This document shows, piece after piece, positions 59,434 through 64,000 of a DNA stretch of 64,000 nt. The notes beneath the pieces were generated by a model. The model was not told where the DNA came from, did not search any database, and was given only the letters and a program-made list of their open reading frames with translations. Made by a program: the position numbers and the translations under genes. Numbering within the stretch: the stretch's first letter is position 1; each line of letters opens with the position of its first letter. The DNA comes from Candidatus Kuenenia stuttgartensis (GTDB taxonomy: Bacteria > Planctomycetota > GCA-002687715 > CAIWVZ01): the NCBI GenBank assembly GCA_945860915.1, contig CAMARR010000010.1, positions 1-64,000 on the forward strand. The letters are read 5' to 3'.

Positions 59434-60804
59434 ATGAGACCAACAATTCGATACGTACTCGGATTCCTCGCGGTAGCACTCTGTGTCGCGTGTGGAGAGA
59501 AGGGTGTCGCTAATCCAGCTCCGAACGGGCCGGATCAAGCACTCAATCCGAATACGGCGGGCGAAGCTCCCGCGCCGCCGATTCAGAAGGCTCCTCGAAA
59601 GGTCCCACGCGGGAAAGCCACAGGCGTCGAATTCGAAAACGTCTTAGTAGGCGGTGGCAAAAAGCCCAAACCCCTTCCTCCCGTGCCTTGCGCTCTGCAG
59701 TCGATGCCGAACAATCAGGGATTCTATGTGCTAGGGCGGGACGGCGATCTTTGGAGATACAGCACGCCACTCGAATCACTCCCATTCCGCGAAAAGCGGA
59801 ACGACCCCGGTGCTGAAACCCATGATGGTGTGATCGTGAAAGCGCGGATTGAGGGGTCGTTTGCCTACGGTGACATGGGCACCATTGGGATGACACTCGA
59901 TCCCGGGTTTCATTCGAATCGGTACTTCTACGTTTGGTATTGCGATGCAAAGGGGAAGGCTGGCGACAATCTGTTGCTCGATCGATTCACAGACGGAACG
60001 ACTGCGAAGGAGATTGAGGCGAGCCGAACGAATATCATCACGATCAGTAGAAGTGATCCTCCTAAGCCATTCCACATGGGCGCCGTGTTGACATGGCTCA
60101 CTGACAACTCACTTGTCATCTTCACAGGCGACGCGGAGCAACCCGAATTAGCGCAAGACAAGAAAGACCTGAATGGGAAGGTGCTGCGGATCGTTCCACT
60201 CGCGGGCGGGGGGTACGCAGTTCCGAAGGACAATCCTCACGTAGGCGATACCGCTTGGGCTCCTGAAATCATCGCCTCTGGACTTCGCGCACCCTTCCGA
60301 GGCGCAACTTCGGTCGACCGGAAGTACGTTTGGTTTGGAGACGTCGGCGCGGACCACGAGGAGATCAATGTGTGGAAGGTCGGAGCGACGGCGAATTTCG
60401 GGTGGGGCCTTACTGCGGTTAGCGACGGATTCCTTAAGAAGGACGGGGTGACGGACCCTCAAGTTGTTTGGACGCCTTCGGAGGATTACTCGAGTGAAGA
60501 TCCCGCATACACCGGGGAGACACGCCTATCTGCTGCGGTCGGTGTGATATACGATCGTCGAGCGCCCGATCGATACCAAGGACTTTTGTCGAACAAGGTT
60601 GTTTTCTTCGATATCATGCGTGGTTGGGTCCGATGTGGTCCTATCCTTAGAGGTGATTCGATGGCCGACCACGCTCACATCGGTCACCGGGTGTTCATTG
60701 CAGATATGCTCGTTGGATCCGATGGTTACATCTACGGCCTCAGTTGGGGGCGTCCAGAAGCGCTCTTTCGGATGCGCATCAAGGGAGAACTCGATCCGGA
60801 ATAG
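59434..60804 (+). CDS. PQQ-dependent sugar dehydrogenase-like (GSDH family) lipoprotein
   Basis: Lipobox ALCVACG; GMTLDPGFHSNRYFYVWYC; HMGAVLTWLTDNSLVIFTGD; LNGKVLRI. Confidence 0.78.
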   Translation: MRPTIRYVLGFLAVALCVACGEKGVANPAPNGPDQALNPNTAGEAPAPPIQKAPRKVPRGKATGVEFENVLVGGGKKPKPLPPVPCALQSMPNNQGFYVLGRDGDLWRYSTPLESLPFREKRNDPGAETHDGVIVKARIEGSFAYGDMGTIGMTLDPGFHSNRYFYVWYCDAKGKAGDNLLLDRFTDGTTAKEIEASRTNIITISRSDPPKPFHMGAVLTWLTDNSLVIFTGDAEQPELAQDKKDLNGKVLRIVPLAGGGYAVPKDNPHVGDTAWAPEIIASGLRAPFRGATSVDRKYVWFGDVGADHEEINVWKVGATANFGWGLTAVSDGFLKKDGVTDPQVVWTPSEDYSSEDPAYTGETRLSAAVGVIYDRRAPDRYQGLLSNKVVFFDIMRGWVRCGPILRGDSMADHAHIGHRVFIADMLVGSDGYIYGLSWGRPEALFRMRIKGELDPE

Positions 60805-60847
60805 ACTCTGCCAGACCTCGACCTAGCAGGTGAGCTACGAGTTTGAA

Positions 60848-61930
60848 TTACACCGACCACGCGCGAGACGAAAGCAAGGTCGAAACAAGATGGCGCGGCG
60901 AAAAAGTGAAGCTAGGCCATAGGAACACTTCGTTCGTGCACCAGCATTCTTTTCGGGCGATCGATTGTCGCAGCGCCTCGGCCTTTGGCCCATCCCATAC
61001 CCCACGGAACCCACCGCCTGTGCGAATGTTGCCTACTGGCGCCAAGGTCTCGCAGAGTCCGATGTCTCCGTTGGCGTGTATGACTCCGGTCATGCGACCC
61101 GCGGAACACGGAATGACTTGTCGCTTTTCGTCAAGCGTGCGCAGTTTTGCGTGATGAAGCATCGGATCAACGATGCCGCCAAAACGACCCTTCTCGCGCG
61201 GCGCCCACCGCATGCGTAGGTGTCGCCAGACGGTGTCGTAAGCCTCACGCGCCGGTCCCGTGAGTGATTGATTTAGCCTGTCTCCACGCAGGATCGCCAG
61301 ATTGTGATGCTCCATGCTGGGGCATCGCTCGTAAAGGTGATCGGTGAGTTCCTGGACCTGACCAACGTTCTCATGGGTAACGGTGGTAATCGCATGGATA
61401 CGCAATCGAGGATCGCGCCGCGCCACTTCTGCAAGAGCGTCATGGGTCTTCATGGCGCGGTCAAAGGATCCCTGTAGCCCACGGAACTTGTCGTGGTACT
61501 CGGGCAATCCGTCCAACGAGAGTTCAGCTACGAAGTGATCAACGGAGGGTTCCTCGAGCACCTTTGAAATTTGCGCAACTGTCTTGTCGGTGAACCAGCC
61601 GTTAGTCGGGACGTAGATGTTCTTGGCGTGGTTGCGCGTTATGAAGAGGCGCACGATTTCTGCGAAGTCTGGGCGTAGGAATGGCTCGCCACCCGACAGA
61701 TTGAGGTTCTCGACTTTTCCGAGTTCTTTTGTCAGACTATCGAACTCGGCAAAGGTGAGATCGTCACGTTTGTTGAGATTGCTCCAGTAGAAGCAGTGCT
61801 CGCACGTCATGTTGCAAATGGAGTTGATGAACACAATCAGAAATGGTGGAGTCGTCCCCGCAGGCGACGACGAAGCGCGGCGCGTGAGTTTCACGTGACG
61901 TGCGATGCGCGATGGAATTGACGGTGCCAT
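60848..61930 (-). CDS. Radical SAM protein with SPASM-like C-terminal cysteines
   Basis: CNMTCEHCFYW; LNLSGGEPFLRPDF; C-term CSAG...GDIGLCETL...CWC. Confidence 0.88.
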   Translation of the reverse strand: MAPSIPSRIARHVKLTRRASSSPAGTTPPFLIVFINSICNMTCEHCFYWSNLNKRDDLTFAEFDSLTKELGKVENLNLSGGEPFLRPDFAEIVRLFITRNHAKNIYVPTNGWFTDKTVAQISKVLEEPSVDHFVAELSLDGLPEYHDKFRGLQGSFDRAMKTHDALAEVARRDPRLRIHAITTVTHENVGQVQELTDHLYERCPSMEHHNLAILRGDRLNQSLTGPAREAYDTVWRHLRMRWAPREKGRFGGIVDPMLHHAKLRTLDEKRQVIPCSAGRMTGVIHANGDIGLCETLAPVGNIRTGGGFRGVWDGPKAEALRQSIARKECWCTNEVFLWPSFTFSPRHLVSTLLSSRAWSV

Positions 61931-61937
61931 GAAGTTT

Positions 61938-61952
61938 CTAAGGTTACCTTAG
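61938..61952. promoter_or_regulatory. Inverted repeat just upstream of the radical SAM gene
   Basis: CTAAGG-TTA-CCTTAG. Confidence 0.25.
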
Positions 61953-61977
61953 GTGCGACGTGTCGGTTGAATGATCC

Positions 61978-63159
61978 TCAGGATGTCTGATTGAGAGGAT
62001 CGAACTTCTCGAGCACGGGCAGGAGTCTTTTGGCTGATTCTTCCCAAGTAAACAACGCAGCGCGCTTCGGACCCTCACGTTTCAGTAATTCGGCGTTCTC
62101 GGGTGTCGTGGCGCGAATGAAGGCGCTCGCTAGCGCACTAGGGTCGTTGGGATCCGCCTCAACGCCGAGGTTTCCTGTGACTTCCGGCAGTGCACCTCGT
62201 CCCGATGTCACGACTGGCGTCCCACACGCAAGGGCCTCAAGGGCGGGTAGTCCAAAACCTTCCAGCAAAGATGGGAACAGGAGCGCATCTGCGGCTCGAA
62301 CGAGGTCTCCAAGGTCCAAATCTGAGATATGACCTAAGAAGCGAACGGAATCGACGATGCCGAGGGAACTTACCAACGCGCGAAGGTCCTCCGCCTCCGA
62401 ATGGAATACGTCTCCCGCTCCTCCGCCGGCGAGGGCTAGCACCACTTTGATCCCTGACTTCCTAAGTAATGCACAAGCGTGGATTGCGGCTTTCAGGTTC
62501 TTGTGAGGGCTTAACCCCCCCACGGTAATGGCAAGCCTTCCATCCGGCGGTACGCCGAGTTGCGTCCGGACTCGGCGACTCGTGATTTCGTCGCGATTGG
62601 AGTGGAAGGTGTCCCGATCGAATCCTTCTGTAAGCACCGTGATTGAATCGGGGTTCAATTTCCAACGCTCGATCATCGAGCTTCGGGCCGACTCAGATAC
62701 GGTTGCGAGCGACGCTGAGCACGCAAGGGCCGCCCGAACCTTCAGATTCCATAGGAACTTGCCGGTCTTAGTGGGAAATACGAGCGAGGGAAGGGACTCT
62801 GCAATGGTGTCGTGCACAATGGTCACGGTCGGCAGGCCGGTGGGGAACCACGAGTAAACGGTTGGAACAAGGATGGCGTCCGCACGAGACTGACGTGCTG
62901 CCGCGCGGAACAAGAGCATATCCCTAACCGAACGGCGTCCTTCTGCAGACGCCGCATGCCCCGGCCGAACTGACACTTTCACGATCCTAGGCTCGAGACC
63001 ATCGGGGAGGGGCATTTCGCGCTCTTCGCCGGGTGCCAAGAGAATGGCCCATCGGTGCCGATTCCCCGCACGAACGAGCGCACTTACGAGCCCCCTCGTG
63101 AAGCGTCCGTATCCTCGGACGTTATTCCACGTCGCTCCATCGATAAGAAAGGTGGCCAT
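61978..63159 (-). CDS. Family 4 glycosyltransferase
   Basis: TVGGLSPHKNLKAAI; FPSLLEGFGLPALEALACGTPVVTSGRGALPEV. Confidence 0.92.
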   Translation of the reverse strand: MATFLIDGATWNNVRGYGRFTRGLVSALVRAGNRHRWAILLAPGEEREMPLPDGLEPRIVKVSVRPGHAASAEGRRSVRDMLLFRAAARQSRADAILVPTVYSWFPTGLPTVTIVHDTIAESLPSLVFPTKTGKFLWNLKVRAALACSASLATVSESARSSMIERWKLNPDSITVLTEGFDRDTFHSNRDEITSRRVRTQLGVPPDGRLAITVGGLSPHKNLKAAIHACALLRKSGIKVVLALAGGGAGDVFHSEAEDLRALVSSLGIVDSVRFLGHISDLDLGDLVRAADALLFPSLLEGFGLPALEALACGTPVVTSGRGALPEVTGNLGVEADPNDPSALASAFIRATTPENAELLKREGPKRAALFTWEESAKRLLPVLEKFDPLNQTS

Positions 63160-63219
63160 CCGGGAATAGGTCTACCACAACAGGGGCGGTTGCGGTGTAC
63201 CATCTCCTCGCACCCCCCC

Positions 63220-63627
63220 ATGAGCGCAATACACGCAGTCACACATAGTTTGGTTGTCGGCACCATCGGTGCAGGCGTTTGGGTTGCGACTGGATTGATC
63301 TCAAGCGACTCGCGGCCAGAAGGCGTCTACGTGTACCTGAATGGCGCGCTTCCAGTCCTACTTGCGGTCTCAGCGTGGGCCGGGTGGCGTGACGCTAGGC
63401 GCCCGTGGCGTTGGGGGGTGTCCGTCATGTGCCCGATTCCATTTATTCACTGGATTGGGTCGATGGGGCCTATAGCCCCTAAGATTTTTACCACCGGCCA
63501 TGGCGGATATCCGGGCGACCTCGTGTCGTTCACCCTATTCACCATCGCCTGTGTGATCGCGTCATCCGCGGGAGCTTGGCTTCGGACAACATCGCCGACG
63601 CCTGAAGGAGTTGAACGTTGTGGCTGA
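63220..63627 (+). CDS. Conserved small membrane protein
   Basis: ATG 63220 within ORF; about 4 hydrophobic helices; next ORF starts before its stop. Confidence 0.5.
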   Translation: MSAIHAVTHSLVVGTIGAGVWVATGLISSDSRPEGVYVYLNGALPVLLAVSAWAGWRDARRPWRWGVSVMCPIPFIHWIGSMGPIAPKIFTTGHGGYPGDLVSFTLFTIACVIASSAGAWLRTTSPTPEGVERCG

Positions 63628-64000
63628 TCCGGGAATTGTCCTGAAGGAACTCGAAGATCGTCGACGCGAGGCGATCCGCCGATCATTTACGCGGCTTGAT
63701 CCCGTCGGGGTCGGCGCAGCAACGGGAATTGTTGCTTCTGGTGTGATGTTTGTTGTTTGCGCTCGTCTTTGGTTCGGAAATCCAAACCCTAAACTCTCCG
63801 AGACCATTGGGGCGATGAGTCATTACCTTTTCGGATTCGACGAAGGCGTGATCGGGATATTGACCGGGGTGCTCGAAGTCGGCCTCATCGGCGCCATCGC
63901 TGGTTGGGTCGTGGCTACCGTGAGGAACGGCGCTCTGCGCGTCGTGCTCTGGAAGTCATTCCGAGATCGAGATTCCTTCTTTAGACGACACGCACTGGAT
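63620..64000 (+). CDS. Membrane protein, truncated by window end
   Basis: GTG 63620; VADPGIVLKELEDRRREAIRRSFTRLDP... open to window edge, two TM segments. Confidence 0.5.
   Translation, partial: MADPGIVLKELEDRRREAIRRSFTRLDPVGVGAATGIVASGVMFVVCARLWFGNPNPKLSETIGAMSHYLFGFDEGVIGILTGVLEVGLIGAIAGWVVATVRNGALRVVLWKSFRDRDSFFRRHALD

Overview
The window is a gene-dense chromosomal segment from a diderm bacterium that makes LPS. A Planctomycetota-like origin is a low-confidence inference. No rRNA, CRISPR array, transposon or prophage was recognised. Left half (about 1-37.5 kb) is housekeeping on the + strand: the ATP synthase operon (atpBEFHAGDC), aspS, thrS-infC-rpmI-rplT-pheS-pheT, a large exported HEAT-repeat protein, coaE (-), a membrane-anchored coiled-coil protein with a BRCT-like C-terminus, tatC with a long C-terminal extension, cinA, two tRNA-Gln genes, rplY-pth-rpsF-rpsR-rplI-dnaB, and bamA-ompH-lpxD-lpxC/fabZ-lpxA plus a Gfo/Idh/MocA oxidoreductase. 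Right half (about 37.5-63.2 kb) is a surface-glycan-like locus: about 11 candidate glycosyltransferases, a flippase, a polysaccharide deacetylase, a sugar-nucleotide epimerase, an FAD oxidoreductase, two radical SAM enzymes, and a diheme cytochrome plus PQQ-type dehydrogenase pair. The points I think most deserve follow-up are (1) the predicted exported BRCT-like protein at 19191-20459, (2) an orphan intrinsic terminator ending an apparently unannotated structured ncRNA at about 39.14-39.27 kb, (3) intercistronic hairpins that bracket atpE and precede atpA, and (4) a structured non-coding region between pheT and the HEAT gene. All assignments come from reading the sequence and supplied ORFs; no database search or folding software was run.
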